This document shows, piece after piece, positions 22,540-33,701 of a DNA stretch of 64,000 nucleotides. The position numbers and the translations under genes are program-made. How positions within the stretch are numbered: the first letter of the stretch is position 1; the number at the start of each line of letters is the position of its first letter. This stretch comes from Apium graveolens (taxonomy: Eukaryota; Streptophyta; Magnoliopsida; Apiales; Apiaceae): NCBI RefSeq assembly GCF_009905375.1, contig NC_133652.1, positions 121,789,797 through 121,853,796 of the forward strand. Reading direction: 5' to 3'. The notes below the pieces were generated by a model. The model was not told where the DNA came from. It made no database searches and saw only the letters and a program-made list of their open reading frames with translations.

Positions 22540-23990
22540 TCTAGTGAAAGTTGCTTCATCCAAAGGTTTAATAAAAATATCAGCCAATTATTTTTCTATT
22601 GGACAAAAAAGAGCTCAATGGTACCATTTGTATAATGTTCTCTAATAAAATGGTACCTTACATCAATGTGCTTTGTTCTAGAATGATTAACTGGATTAGC
22701 CACTATAGATATAACACTAGTATTGTCACACATGATAGGAATTTTGTGTAGTATTAGGCCATAATCCATTACCTGATTTCTAATCCAAAGCACTTGAGCA
22801 CAACAACTTCCCGCAGCTATGTATTCAGCCTCTGCTATAGAAGTTGATACAGATTGTTATTTCTTGGTATACCAGGATACAAGTCTTTGTCCAAGAAATT
22901 GACAGCTTTCACCAGTACACTTTCTATCAAACCCGCATCTAGCAAAATCTGCATCTGTGTAGCCAACAACGTCAAAACCAGTTCCCTTAGGATACCATAA
23001 TCCCAAGTTTGGAGTCCCCTTCAAATATCTAAAAATCCTCTTCATAACCATCAAATGTGATTCTTTTGGATTGGCTTGAAATCTTGCACATAGACATGTT
23101 ATAAACATGATGTCTGGTCTACTTGTAGTTAAGTAAAGCAATGATCCAATCATTCCTCTATAGCTTGAAATATCTACACTCTTGCCTTTTCTATCTTCAT
23201 CCAACTTTATTGCTGTAGACATAGGTGTAGAAGCAGGTGAACAATCAACCATACCAAACTTTTTCAATAAGTCCTTGACATACTTAGTTTGGCTGATGAA
23301 GATCCCATCACTTCTTTGACTGACTTGTAGTCCAAGAAAGTAACTTAATTCCCCCATCATACTCATTTCATATTCACTCTGCATAAGCTTAGAAAATCTT
23401 TGGCAAAACTTTTCATTTGTAGAACCAAAGATGATATCATCCATATAGATCTGAACTAGGATCATATCTTCCCCATATTTCTTGTAGAATAGAGTCTTGT
23501 CTATAGTACCTCTAGTAAAACCATACTTCAGTAGGAATTCTGACAATGTATCATACCAAGCTCTAGGTTCCTGCTTTAGTCCATATAGAGCCTTGGGTAA
23601 CTTGTACATAAAATTTGGAAATTCTGGATCTTCAAATCTAGGTGGTTGTTGCACATAAACTTCTTCTTCTAGCTCACCATTCAGGAAGACACTCTAGATA
23701 TCCATTTGATACACTTTAAAATTTGAATATGCAATAAATGCTAGGAAAATCCATATTGCTTCAAGTCTTGCAACTGGAGCAAAAGTTTCATCATAATCAA
23801 TTCCTTCTTCTTGTGAGTAGCCTTTAGCAACCAATCTTGCTTTGTTTCTGGTAACTATACCATTTTCATCCATCTTGTTCTTGAACACCCATTTTGTTCC
23901 AATAATGCTTCTATTCTTTGGTGCAGGAACTAACTCCCAAAATTTGTTCCTTTCAAACTGATTAAGCTCCACTTGCATAGCAGATATCCA
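22540..23990 (-). pseudogene. SIRE reverse transcriptase and RNase H
   Basis: Pieces at 23978-23694, 23654-22857 and 22793-22596 in minus orientation, plus an end to about 22540. RT begins [19 protein letters not shown] and has the catalytic box QIYMDDIIFGS. RNase H has GYTDADFA, then AEAEYIAAG after a stop near 22857, and MCDNTSVI. A stop after YQMDI (about 23694) and a shift near 23985 break the frame. Apart from these the domains are close to intact, as in Ty1/copia SIRE elements. Confidence 0.88.
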
Positions 23991-25320
23991 ATCAGGATCC
24001 GAGCATCTTCAGTTTTCTTGGGTTTTATTTGAGACAGAAAGCATGCATATAGGCACTCATTAGCAGTTGCACTTCTGCTCCTCACACCAGCAGTAGGATC
24101 ACCAATAATTGCTTCTCTAGTATGACTTTTATCCCACTTCCTTGTAGGAGTTTGTTGACTTGTGCCTTCATCATTCTCTTCATTAGTGGTACAGCTGCTA
24201 GATCCTTCTTCTCTTTCTCCCTCTGAGTTTGTGCTATCAAATTCAGGTTTTTGAGATGAGATTCCATTCCCATGATTTTCATGTTTAGTAATCTCTTCAT
24301 TCAACATCTGTTCTGCATTGACTTCATCTTCACCATCAGAATCACTATCAGTGTTGAGGTTTTCAAATGTAAGGGCTTCAGCTTCATTTTCATCAAGGCA
24401 TTCCAAGCCTGAACACTTGTCATCACCAAAAGCCACATCTGTTCTTTCCATAACCTTCTTTTGATCTATCACATAGACCTTGTAGGTAGTTCTTTCCAAT
24501 GAATATCCCATAAAAATTGCTTCAAAAACTTTTGAGTCAAATGTTCCCACATATTCAGAGTTGTCTTTCAAAATGTAACACTTGCTTCCAAACACATGAA
24601 GATGCTTTACAATTGGCTTTCTATTAGAAATGATTGAGTAATATGATTTGCCATGTGCCTTGTTAATGAGGTATCTGTTCTGAGTGTAACATGCAGTGTT
24701 AACAGCCTCTTCCCATAAACTTGTTGGCAACTTAGCATCTTGCAGCATTGTTCTAGCATCTTCAACTAATGTTCTATTCTTTCTTTCAACTACTCCATTT
24801 TATTGAGGTGTTCTAGAAGCTGAGAATTCTTGAACAATGCCCTTACTTTTGCAGAATTCACTCAATATTGCATTTATGAATTCTGTTCTATTATCACATC
24901 TTAATCTTTTTACACAATTGTGGTCTTCAGCCTATTTTTCTATCTTCTTGATGTGCTCAATTATGATGTGTGGAGTTTCATTTTTAGAGTGCATGAACCA
25001 CTCTACCCAAGTGTATCTTGAGAAATCATCCATCATCACAAGTGCATATTTGTTTCTTGAAATTGATAAGACATTTACTGGTCCAAACAAGTCCATGTGA
25101 ATAAGTTGCAATGATGCACTTATAAAATTCATAGTTTTTGACTTGTGACTAGATCTTTTCATTTTTCCTTTTTGACAAGCTTCACAAACTTCAACTTGAG
25201 CAAATTCCAGTTTAGGCATGTCTCTTACTAACTCCTTTTTGACCAAGGTGTTAATTTCCTTGAAATTCAAGTGAGACAACTTCTTATGCCATAGCTTGCT
25301 TTGTTCTTCTGATGCCTTAG
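23990..25320 (-). pseudogene. SIRE GAG-pre-integrase and integrase
   Basis: Pieces at 25279-24932 and 24748-23930. The pre-integrase zinc motif has CEACQKGK. Catalytic residues are seen in IHMDLFGP, CDNRTEF (between the pieces) and NGVVERKNRT. A stop lies in the region near 24930 and another just before NGVVERK. The acidic, Ser/Glu-rich linker to RT (about 24050-24420) is as in other copia pol. Inserts DNA copies into the genome; dead here. Confidence 0.87.
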
Positions 25321-25327
25321 TATATAA

Positions 25328-25741
25328 TCAACACATTTCATCCTTATTTGTTGAGTCCAAGTCTGCAAAAAATAAGCTTCCCTTCCTTGCTCCTTTCAGA
25401 GCAACTTCACCAGTTTTCTTGCTGATAAAAGTGCATTCTTCTTTTTTAAATAAGACTTCAAAATCTTTGTATGTAAATTGGCTAACACTGAGAAGATTCA
25501 CTACAAGACCAGCTACCAGTGCTATATCATCAATGACAACATTTTCAATAACAATCTTGCCATATCCCATTGGGAATCCTTTGTTGTTGTCTCCAAAGGT
25601 CACCAAAAGGACAACCTTCTCCTCAAACTGTGATAGTTGGGCCTTATCACCTGTCATATGTCTGGAATACCCACTGTCAATTATCCATATGACTTTCTTC
25701 ACTTTACCCTGCACACAATGAGTTTTAAGTGTGTTTAGCAA
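25328..25741 (-). pseudogene. SIRE protease
   Basis: Aspartic protease of the copia type with IIDSGYSRHMTGD as active site (DSG), then VAGLVVNLLSVSQ as the second conserved block. Open for 137 codons. Sits between the second gag knuckle and the pre-integrase domain. It would cut the polyprotein. Confidence 0.87.
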
Positions 25742-27373
25742 CCCAAACAGTGTTGGGTACTTTCTTCTTGTTAACTGATTTAGCAGAAGTAGAATGAGTT
25801 GTTTCAGATAAAATAGAATTCAATGACTGTTGTGCATTTTCCCTATCTGATATAGACCCAATTTTTGTTTCTTTAAGGTCTACTCTCAGTTTGTGACAAC
25901 TCTTCATCACTTTCAAGTTGCAAGGGATACAGTCAAACTTGTCACAGAATGAGTAGGGATCATTTGCATCTGCTTCATTGTACTTGCATGCTCCTTCAAC
26001 TGGCTTGCTAACAACCTTTTTACAAAGATGAGTTAAATGATTTACAGAGCCACATTTTTCACACTTCTTTCTTTGAGCATCTGCAACATAAGCAACATTA
26101 TTGCTTTTGTTTATCCCAATTTTCCCAATTCTATTTTTCTTCTTCTTTCTTGCATCTTCAGTCTTGGTTTCTTTGACAGGTGTCTTGGAGTTTTGTTTAT
26201 CCATGAGCATCTCTTCAGCTTTGGAAGATGGAGTTGCTTCTGCATTTTTCTTCTCTTTATCTTCATCAGCAATTTCTTACTTGATAATCAACTCTTCTCA
26301 CTGAAATTTACTTCACATGCCTTGAATATAGGTGAATCAACATTTTTCAGGATGGTTGGAACATTTTCAACTTCTGTTGCTTTCCCTTTGTCACATATAT
26401 TCTTCTTCTTGTTGTTCAAGGCATCATAATCAAGACCAATGGCAATGTTTGCACATTGCTTATTTTTCTCATGGTACTATCCAATTAACTCAGATGCATT
26501 CTTGAAGGATTTCAATTTAACTCCATTATTTTCCAGCTTCTCCCTTAGCACTGCTTCAATTTCACTTGTACACTTGAGCTTGTTCTTTAGATATGCATTT
26601 TCTTGTCTTACAGTTTCAAGCTCTACCAACAATAATTCAGTTTCTTGTTTCTCACTTTCAAGTTTCTCATTTATCTTTGTCAATCTGCTAACTTCTTCAT
26701 TAGTAGCAATCATACTTGTATGAATGTGAAACATTAATGTGCTCATCTAATCTACAGTTTCCTTATATTGACTCATATTTAAATCAGTGGTAGTGAGAGT
26801 TCGTACCTGTGATTTTGATGAGGATGATTCTCCTTGCTCCAAGGCCATTAAAGCATAATTTCCAACTTCCTCATCTTCATCATTATCAGAATCATCCCAA
26901 CTTTTTCCCTCTGCAATATAAGATTTGCTTTGCTGTTTCTTTAGAAGAGCTTCATACTTTGCTTCCAGTTCAAGATAAACTTTGTCTTTCTTTTCTTTCT
27001 TGGGTTTCCTACATTCTGTCACAAAATGGCCTAGTTCATCACAGTTGAAGCACCTTATCTTTGATCTATCAACAGATCTAGTTTTGTAACCATTTTTGCT
27101 ATCAGATGTGTACTTCCCTTTTCCTTTCCAGTTGTTGTCTTTGTTGAAAAACTATCCTTTACCCTTGAAGAATCTTGGCTTTTTTACTCTAATGTTAGAG
27201 AACTTTCTTGCCAGATAGGCCATTAATTGATCTAGCTCATCCAGTTCATCAAGAGTGTAGAACTCATCTTCTTCTAATTCCAGAATGACTTGTTCCTGTG
27301 AGTCATTTGTTCTTTGCTCACTCGGTGAGGCAACTGGAGTTTGAGATCTTGGCTCATCATTAGATGTTTGGCT
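25742..27373 (-). pseudogene. SIRE gag C-terminal part with two zinc knuckles
   Basis: Continues gag from the other side of copia-2. First knuckle CFNCDELGHFVTEC (about 27013-27055) and second CEKCGSVNHLTHLC (about 26022-26066), both CX2CX4HX4C. Between them is an acidic stretch (DDSDNDEDEE) and a coiled coil (26477-26746, KINEKLESEKQETELLL). There is a stop near 27150 (after RFFKGKG), another near 26747, and a shift near 26280. Two knuckles with a coiled coil fit SIRE-type gag. Confidence 0.85.
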
Positions 27374-29034
27374 TGAAAGGAATATGTCCTAAGTCCAATC
27401 GTGTATTAGGATTTAGGAATAACTTTTATGTAATCTATTTTGATTTCATTGATATTAATAAAGACTTGTTTTGTTTTTATTACGGGCTTTATCTATTTAA
27501 GTGTTTAAATAAGATATACCATAGTTTAGAGTAAAGCTTTTTATGGATTATGATGAGATCATAATAGTGAGACCTAAAAAGATGATAACTCTAAACTTAA
27601 ATAGTTCCTGGTCGTAGGATTACTAACTGGTAATTAATAATCCGCAGAGATCGGTACATACTATGCTTGCTTCATTATGAAGGATGTCTGTTCTCATAGA
27701 CATTTGTGTGGTGACACTATAGCTAGTATGTAGGTGCTTATTATGGAATAAGTTCACTGAACATGACTCGCACAGCTGAACAACTGATGGAGTTCACTCA
27801 CGTGTCAGCAGTTGTTCACATAGTGATAGTTGTACAAGTATCCTTAGACTTGAGGTCATCATAGTCATCTTGTGTACACTGAACTATGCTTTGGTTTAGT
27901 TCTTAGTCTCCAGGGACAATTATTAGGGCTCTTCTGGGTATAGGAATTTGTACACGAAGATAGTGTATGATCAATAAAGGATCTACCCCTTCCAGTGAAG
28001 GAAGCGAATGTTCAAGGCTGATCCACTAATGCTAGTTCAGGAATCTCTGGCCAGAGTAAATGAAATTAGAAAGGAGTTTCTAATTTGCATAGAACTACGC
28101 ATAGTAAATGGTAAGCAAGTGATTAAATTAGATAGGCTTGACACGAGATCCATGCCTTGTATTTAATCGGGACATTGTAGGGTAGAAGGAGTTTATTGTA
28201 CGGTAACTATTCACTGACAGGTTCTTGGTATTCTAAGCAGTGAATTCATATTATCCGGATAGTCGCGATATGTTGAGAAGCATCACTCACGATGTAGAAT
28301 AAATGTGATTAATTAATTAATCATATTTAATAAATTAGAGAATTTATATAAATAATGATAAAATAGTTTTATTATTATTTATTTCTACTACCGGCTTAAT
28401 ATTGAACCTACAAGGTCACACCATAAAAAGAGAATGATTTTATGGTGGAGTAATTAATTAATAATGGCTAATAATTATTTATTTATGAAATAAATAATTA
28501 ATTGGCAAATTTAATAATTGATTAAATTAGATTTAATTGATTATAAATTAATTAAGAAAAGTTCTTAATATTATTAATTAAAGGATTTAATTTTTGGAAA
28601 TTAAATCAAGAGAGAGAATTATTTCTAAAGTGTTTAGAAAAAGGATTAATAATTAAAAGGTGTTTTAATTATTAATGAGAATAATAAATGGGATAATAAT
28701 AATAATATTTATGGGAAAATTTCAGCTGAAAATTTTGCCTATAAATACACTATTATAGACCCTATTTTATTCTAACCCCAGAAACCCAAAAGTTTTAGAA
28801 AACCAAATTCTCTCCACCTCCTCCTCCTCCTAAAAGTCGTTTTCTTGGTGGATACCGGTGGAGTGCTTCACACTTGAGGAGCAACTGCTAAGGATCTCTG
28901 ATCGTTGTCTCCGAATTATTTTAAAAGGTTAGATTCGATCCCTCGAATTTTTATTCACGATTTATATGCTTTTATTTGGATTTTGTATGTGTAAAAGTGT
29001 TTTGCCATGCCCCCGCTGCGTTAAAAATCCAACA
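27374..29034 (+). repeat. copia-2 5' LTR
   Basis: 1661 bp, from TGAAAGGAATATG to AAAAATCCAACA. TATA box TATAAATA at 28740-28747. Followed at once by the PBS. Confidence 0.95.
28740..28747 (+). promoter_or_regulatory. TATA box in copia-2 5' LTR
   Basis: TATAAATA in the context GCCTATAAATACAC, about 290 bp before the LTR end. The same site is at 35065-35072 in the 3' LTR. It likely drives the genomic RNA. Confidence 0.65.
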
Positions 29035-29035
29035 T

Positions 29036-29047
29036 TGGTATCAGAGC
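29036..29047 (+). other. copia-2 primer-binding site
   Basis: TGGTATCAGAGC one base after the LTR end. This is the standard copia PBS complementary to initiator tRNA-Met. Confidence 0.9.
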
Positions 29048-29317
29048 ATAGGTTGTATGCATATAGATCTGTGGTAAAAAATTCAGAATTTTATGTGCTT
29101 GTATGAATTAATTATGATTTTTACAAGTTATATCATGGATTAATTTTGTCTGATGAGAAATCGTTTCTCAGAATAATTTTGAATGTTGATCTGGGTTCTA
29201 CAAGTGTTGTAGATCGTCTGGGTATTTTTTTCATAATTTTAGGATGTATAGATTTTTTATTATGAATTTTTGAAGTTCTTGTAATTAAAATTCTTAATTT
29301 AATAAGTAAATATATGT

Positions 29318-29326
29318 ATATATATA

Positions 29327-29366
<40 letters not shown>
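29318..29366. repeat. (AT)n microsatellite in copia-2 leader
   Basis: Nearly pure TA repeat of about 50 bp. No function is claimed. Confidence 0.85.
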
Positions 29367-29370
<4 letters not shown>

Positions 29371-29522
29371 ATCTGCTGTAAAAGAATGTTTCTGCTGTTC
29401 TGCTATTACCTGTTCAATGGCACGGAAAGAAGACAGTCAGGTACACAGATGTCAGGCACGTTAACCGAGAAGGAATCTGCCAGGCGGCTGTAGAAATTAA
29501 AAAAAAAAATTTAAAGGGTGTC

Positions 29523-29640
29523 GCGCATTCCGGGAATGCGTTAAACCCCTGTGGCGCATTCACGGAATGCGTTACACCATTGTAACGCATCACCGGAATG
29601 CGTTACAGGGCTTGTAACGCGTTCCTGTAATGCGTTACAG
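29523..29640. repeat. Four tandem imperfect palindromes in copia-2 leader
   Basis: Units at 29523-29543, 29553-29576, 29581-29607 and 29612-29640. Each is built as (TGTAA)CGCATTC-C-GGAATGCGTTA(CA). The period is about 30 bp, GC-rich against an AT-rich background. Each unit can form a DNA cruciform or an RNA hairpin. It lies in the transcribed leader, about 490 bp after the PBS. Confidence 0.75.
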
Positions 29641-30380
29641 CCCGTCTGTTGATTTTAAAATTGATTTTCTGGGAGTTTCGTAACTCCGTTTTAGGCGTGC
29701 AATATACCGTTGGATTCGTTTTTTTGAGACGGATCTAATGGAGTGATCATTTTTAGTTTATATAAAAGTTTTGAACTGTTTATATTCCATGAAGTGTTTT
29801 AAAGCTGTTTTTGATCGTTTGAATTGATTTTAAATGCTTCATGTGATACATAGAGATGTATAATGCTTAGACTAATGTGCTAGATGATGTAACATGCCTA
29901 CCTTGATGTTTATTCATGTTGATATATGTGATATATGCTTAGTTTATCATGCGATGATAGATTTATATGAACTTAAATAAACATAAGGCGTTTGTTAGAC
30001 AACCTAGTATAGTGAAATTGTTTCATAACCTTAATAATAATATTATGAATACAATCATGAGATTCTTGTGTTTATGAAACACGTAATTGAATATGAATTT
30101 TCAATATGAGAGAAAGGATGATTCTGTCAATAACAGATTTCTATCTGTAAGAAAGGGTTATTAAGTGACGCCTCTTGACAATGCTCCACCCGATCTGGGA
30201 ATCATCTGATTATTGATTATTGATTTGAAATATTTAATTTAAAAGGAAGAATTTCTTTATAATATGATTATGATTGTAACGTAATATAATCCCTCTAAAA
30301 TTAAATAATATCAAGTAGTAATTGGCCAATGATACAACGGGCTTGTGTCGGTCATAGCCTTCCAACATGGTAGAAAGTAG

Positions 30381-30714
30381 TTCTTATTTTTGAATCATTG
30401 TCGTTTCGTGCCACAACCGAGGGCTTTGATTTTGAAATAAGAAATACTTGTCTATTACATAGAGATGTGTACATTGAATAAGAATCTAAAGTTCGTTACG
30501 TGCCACAGCCGTGGGCCTTTGGGGACTGATTCAATTGTACGGAATGTTGGGTTAGACTTGACTTAGAATATTGAGTTTGTCGTGCCACAGCCGTGACTCA
30601 ATTATTCAAGAGGCTAAAGTTTGATTAGGGAATAACATAAGATGTAATTGACAAGAGTTGTCTGCCTATTGAACATTACATGGCGTTTCGTGCCACAGCC
30701 GGGGTTGTGTAATG
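30381..30714 (+). other. copia-2 leader array of four hairpins with a shared loop
   Basis: The loop sequence CGTGCCACAGCCG (first copy CGTGCCACAACCG) occurs four times near 30407, 30499, 30581 and 30689. Each copy is enclosed by a different stem: 30381-30397 with 30426-30443; 30474-30491 with 30517-30534; 30566-30576 with 30596-30607; 30674-30680 with 30708-30714. Stem sequences differ while pairing is kept, which points to an RNA structure. It lies 190-520 bp before the gag ATG, at about the same place as the hairpins in copia-1. Confidence 0.65.
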
Positions 30715-30904
30715 GAATGTAGGATCCCTATTCCCACTAGCATTATGGATGCTTAATTTTTCATGTAGGGGGTTGAATAAATTAGGAAAACTAGTGGGAG
30801 CCACTTATGAATAAAGACCCGATTCATATAGTGTTTTGAAATGAAATCGAATATTTGCTAAGTGTTGTTATGTGTTTATCATTTAAAGATTTACTTTGTA
30901 CGTT

Positions 30905-31873
30905 ATGTCTTCTGCACTATCACTCAGGAGCATACTAGATGCTCACAAATTGACTGTTCCTAATTATGCTGATTGGTTTCGAAACTTGAGAATTGTTCTC
31001 AGGATTGAGAAGCTGGAATACGTGATTGACTCACCTAAGCCTACTGAACCTGCTAGTGATGCACATAATGATGAACATATTGTGTATCGTAAGTGGATAG
31101 ATGATGCAAATGTTGCTCAATGCATCATGGTAGCTTCCATGAACATTGATCTACAGAAGCAACATGAGCATATGGATGCTCACACTATCCTCATGCATCT
31201 ACAAGAGTTGTATGATGTGGCGGGGAGGACAGCTCGATATGAGATATCGAAGGAGCTGTTCGAGTGTAGGATGTCTGAGGGATCATCTGTGAATGACCAT
31301 GTACTTAAGATGATCAATTTGATTGAACGTCTTGGATAACTTGGTTTTGCAATGGATGGGGAGCTGAGCCGAGACTTGGTCTTGCAATCGCTTCCGAGTT
31401 CGTTCTCGCAGTTTGTTGTGAACTTTCACATGAATAAGTTGGATGTCAGCCTGCCTGAACTCCACAACATGTTGAAGACTGCGGAATCGAATTTTCCCCC
31501 TAAGAAGAGTTCTGTTCTTCTAATTGGTGAAGGTTCTAATCCTAAGAAAAGAAAGAGGAACCCTTCCAAGAAGAAGAAAGTAGGTGAGAAAACGCCGGTT
31601 CCACCAAAAGCTGAAGACCCCAAGAGCAAAGTTGTTTGCTTTCACTGTAACAAGGTGGGGCACTGGAAGAGGAACTGCAAGGTTTACCTTGCAGAATTAA
31701 AGAAGAAGAAGGGTAGTGAGACTACCGCTTTTGATTCAGGTATGTTCATGATAGAAGTGAATATGTCATTAAATCAAATTTCTACTTGGGTATTAGATAC
31801 CGCCTGTGGTTCTCAAATCTGCAATTGTTGCAGGGACCAAGGAGCAGTAGGACTCTTGAGGAAGAGGAGGTGA
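30905..31873 (+). pseudogene. copia-2 gag and start of protease
   Basis: Begins MSSALSLRSI, like copia-1 gag. An in-frame TAA at 31337-31339 splits it; both halves share a frame. The second half has a basic Lys-rich stretch, the zinc knuckle CFHCNKVGHWKRNC (complete CX2CX4HX4C, unlike copia-1) and the protease start LDTACGSQIC (usual Gly is Ala). A frameshift just after sends it to a stop at 31873. Gag could be made only up to residue 144. Confidence 0.88.
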
Positions 31874-33050
31874 TTCTACTGTTGGAAATGGAGCAAGAGT
31901 TGCTGCTGTAGATGTAGAATCATTTCATTTGCATAGGCCTATGGGCAAGACTATTGTTTGAAATAATTGCTATTTTGTTCCCTCGATTGTGAGGAATATT
32001 ATTCCCATGTTAGACTTGGCTGGATTTTCATTTATTATTGAGAATAATGAATGTTCTATTCTTAGAGATAATATTCTTTATGGACGTGGTACTTTAAATA
32101 ATGGTCTGTATATATGTGATATAATTTACTTCAGATTGAACAAACTAATAAAAGAAAAGGGATGATGAAAATCTTACTTTTTAGTGGCACTGCAGTCTCC
32201 ATTTAGTAGACATGGAGAGAGGGCTGCAAATTTGCTAGGAATGGTACACACAGATGTATATGGACCAATGTCTAGCAAGCCATGGGTGGATTTTCATACT
32301 TCATTACTTTCATAGATGATAGATCTAGATTCGGATATGTGTTTGATGAAACACAAGTCTGAAGCCTTTGAAAAGTTCAAAGAGTATAAGTATGAAGTGG
32401 AGAAACAAACCAAACATAGTATTATAATTCTTCGATTAGATCGAGGTGGTGAATACTTTAATTGAGTGTTTCTAGATTATCTCAAAGTAAATGGTATAGT
32501 CTCCCAGTGGACTCCTCCAGATTAGTATCTGAAAGGAGAAATCGAACTTTGTTAGACATAGTTCGGTCCATGATGAGCTATGCAAATCTTCCAGTATTCC
32601 TATGGGGTTATGCATTGGAAACCTCAGCATATTTACTGAATAAGGTGCCTTCCAAATCTGTTCCTCAAACTCCGTATGAGATATGGAAAGAAAGGAAACC
32701 GAGTCTTAAACACGTTAAGATTTGGGGATGTCCAGCTTATGTCAAGTAAGTTGACCCAGATAAGCTGGAATATCGATCCGTAAAATGTAGTTTTGTGGGA
32801 TATCCTAAAGAGACTTTAAGGTATTACTTTTACACCGATCATCGGGTGTTTGTCTCCAGACATGCTACCTTCTTGGAAAAGGAGTTTATCCTTGAAGGAA
32901 ACAGTGGGAGCAAAATTGAACTTGATAAAGTTCAAGAAGCACAAACTACTACGGATCAAGTGGAAACACCTGTTCTGACTGAACAAACTTTTGTGGAACA
33001 GGCCATTCATAGGTCAGGGAGAGTGTCTCGCCAACCTGAGAGGTAATATG
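31874..33050 (+). pseudogene. copia-2 protease end and integrase remnants
   Basis: Fragments in shifting frames: protease second half near 31880-32110, integrase core near 32230-32480 with the sequence around the second Asp damaged, then 32462-32749 with [19 protein letters not shown] (contains the catalytic Glu) and 32795-33046. Many stops and small deletions relative to copia-1. Confidence 0.82.
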
Positions 33051-33690
33051 GCCTTGTCATTGAGAATGACAATGAGTTGTCGATTAATAATGATGACGAC
33101 CCTGTAACCTATAATGAGGCTATGAGTAGTGTTGACTCAGAGAAATGGCATAGTGCCATGAAATCCAGAATGGAATCTATGTATATGGTATACAAAAGAT
33201 AGATTATAGCAGATGGCCAGGTGGAGACCTTTAAGGCCAGGCTTGTGGAAAAAGGATTCAAACAAAGGCAATGGATTGACTTTGATGAAACCTTTTACCT
33301 GTAGCCCTGTTAAAATCAGTTCGGATTTTGCTTGCGAATGCTGCTTACTGCGACTATGAAATCTGGCAGATGGCCAGATGGTTTTCTTTCCAAGGGAAAT
33401 GAAAACCTAGTGTGTAAGCTGCTGCGAACCATATGTGGTTTAAAGCAAGCTTCTCGAAAGATGGAACATTCGTTTTGATGAGACAATCAAAGAGTTTGAT
33501 TTTATCAAAAACGCAGATGAACCATGCATCTACAAAAGGGTTAGTGGGAGCGCGGTAACATTTCTTATATTGTATTGAATTAGAGTTGACACACATAACA
33601 ACATAGCAGACCCACTCACAAAGCTACTTTATGAAAGTCACTTTGATAGTCAAGATGGGTATTAGATACCAGAGTGATTGGCTTTAGTAC
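33051..33690 (+). pseudogene. copia-2 reverse transcriptase remnant with large deletion
   Basis: Only pieces of RT remain (KARLVEKGFKQ at about 33235, then bits up to 33575). The sequence then jumps to the last codons of pol (about 33585-33685, matching copia-1 near 4555-4654). The YVDD box and nearly all RNase H are missing. The coding part from gag ATG to LTR is about 1.2 kb shorter than in copia-1. Confidence 0.85.
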
Positions 33691-33701
33691 AAGTGGGAGA
33701 T
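33691..33701 (+). other. copia-2 polypurine tract
   Basis: AAGTGGGAGAT immediately before the 3' LTR, identical to copia-1. Confidence 0.88.

Noticed and set aside
30407..30701. Four spaced repeats that look CRISPR-like
   Set aside because: Repeats are only 13 bases, spacing is uneven, and they sit in hairpins in a plant retrotransposon leader. No cas genes.
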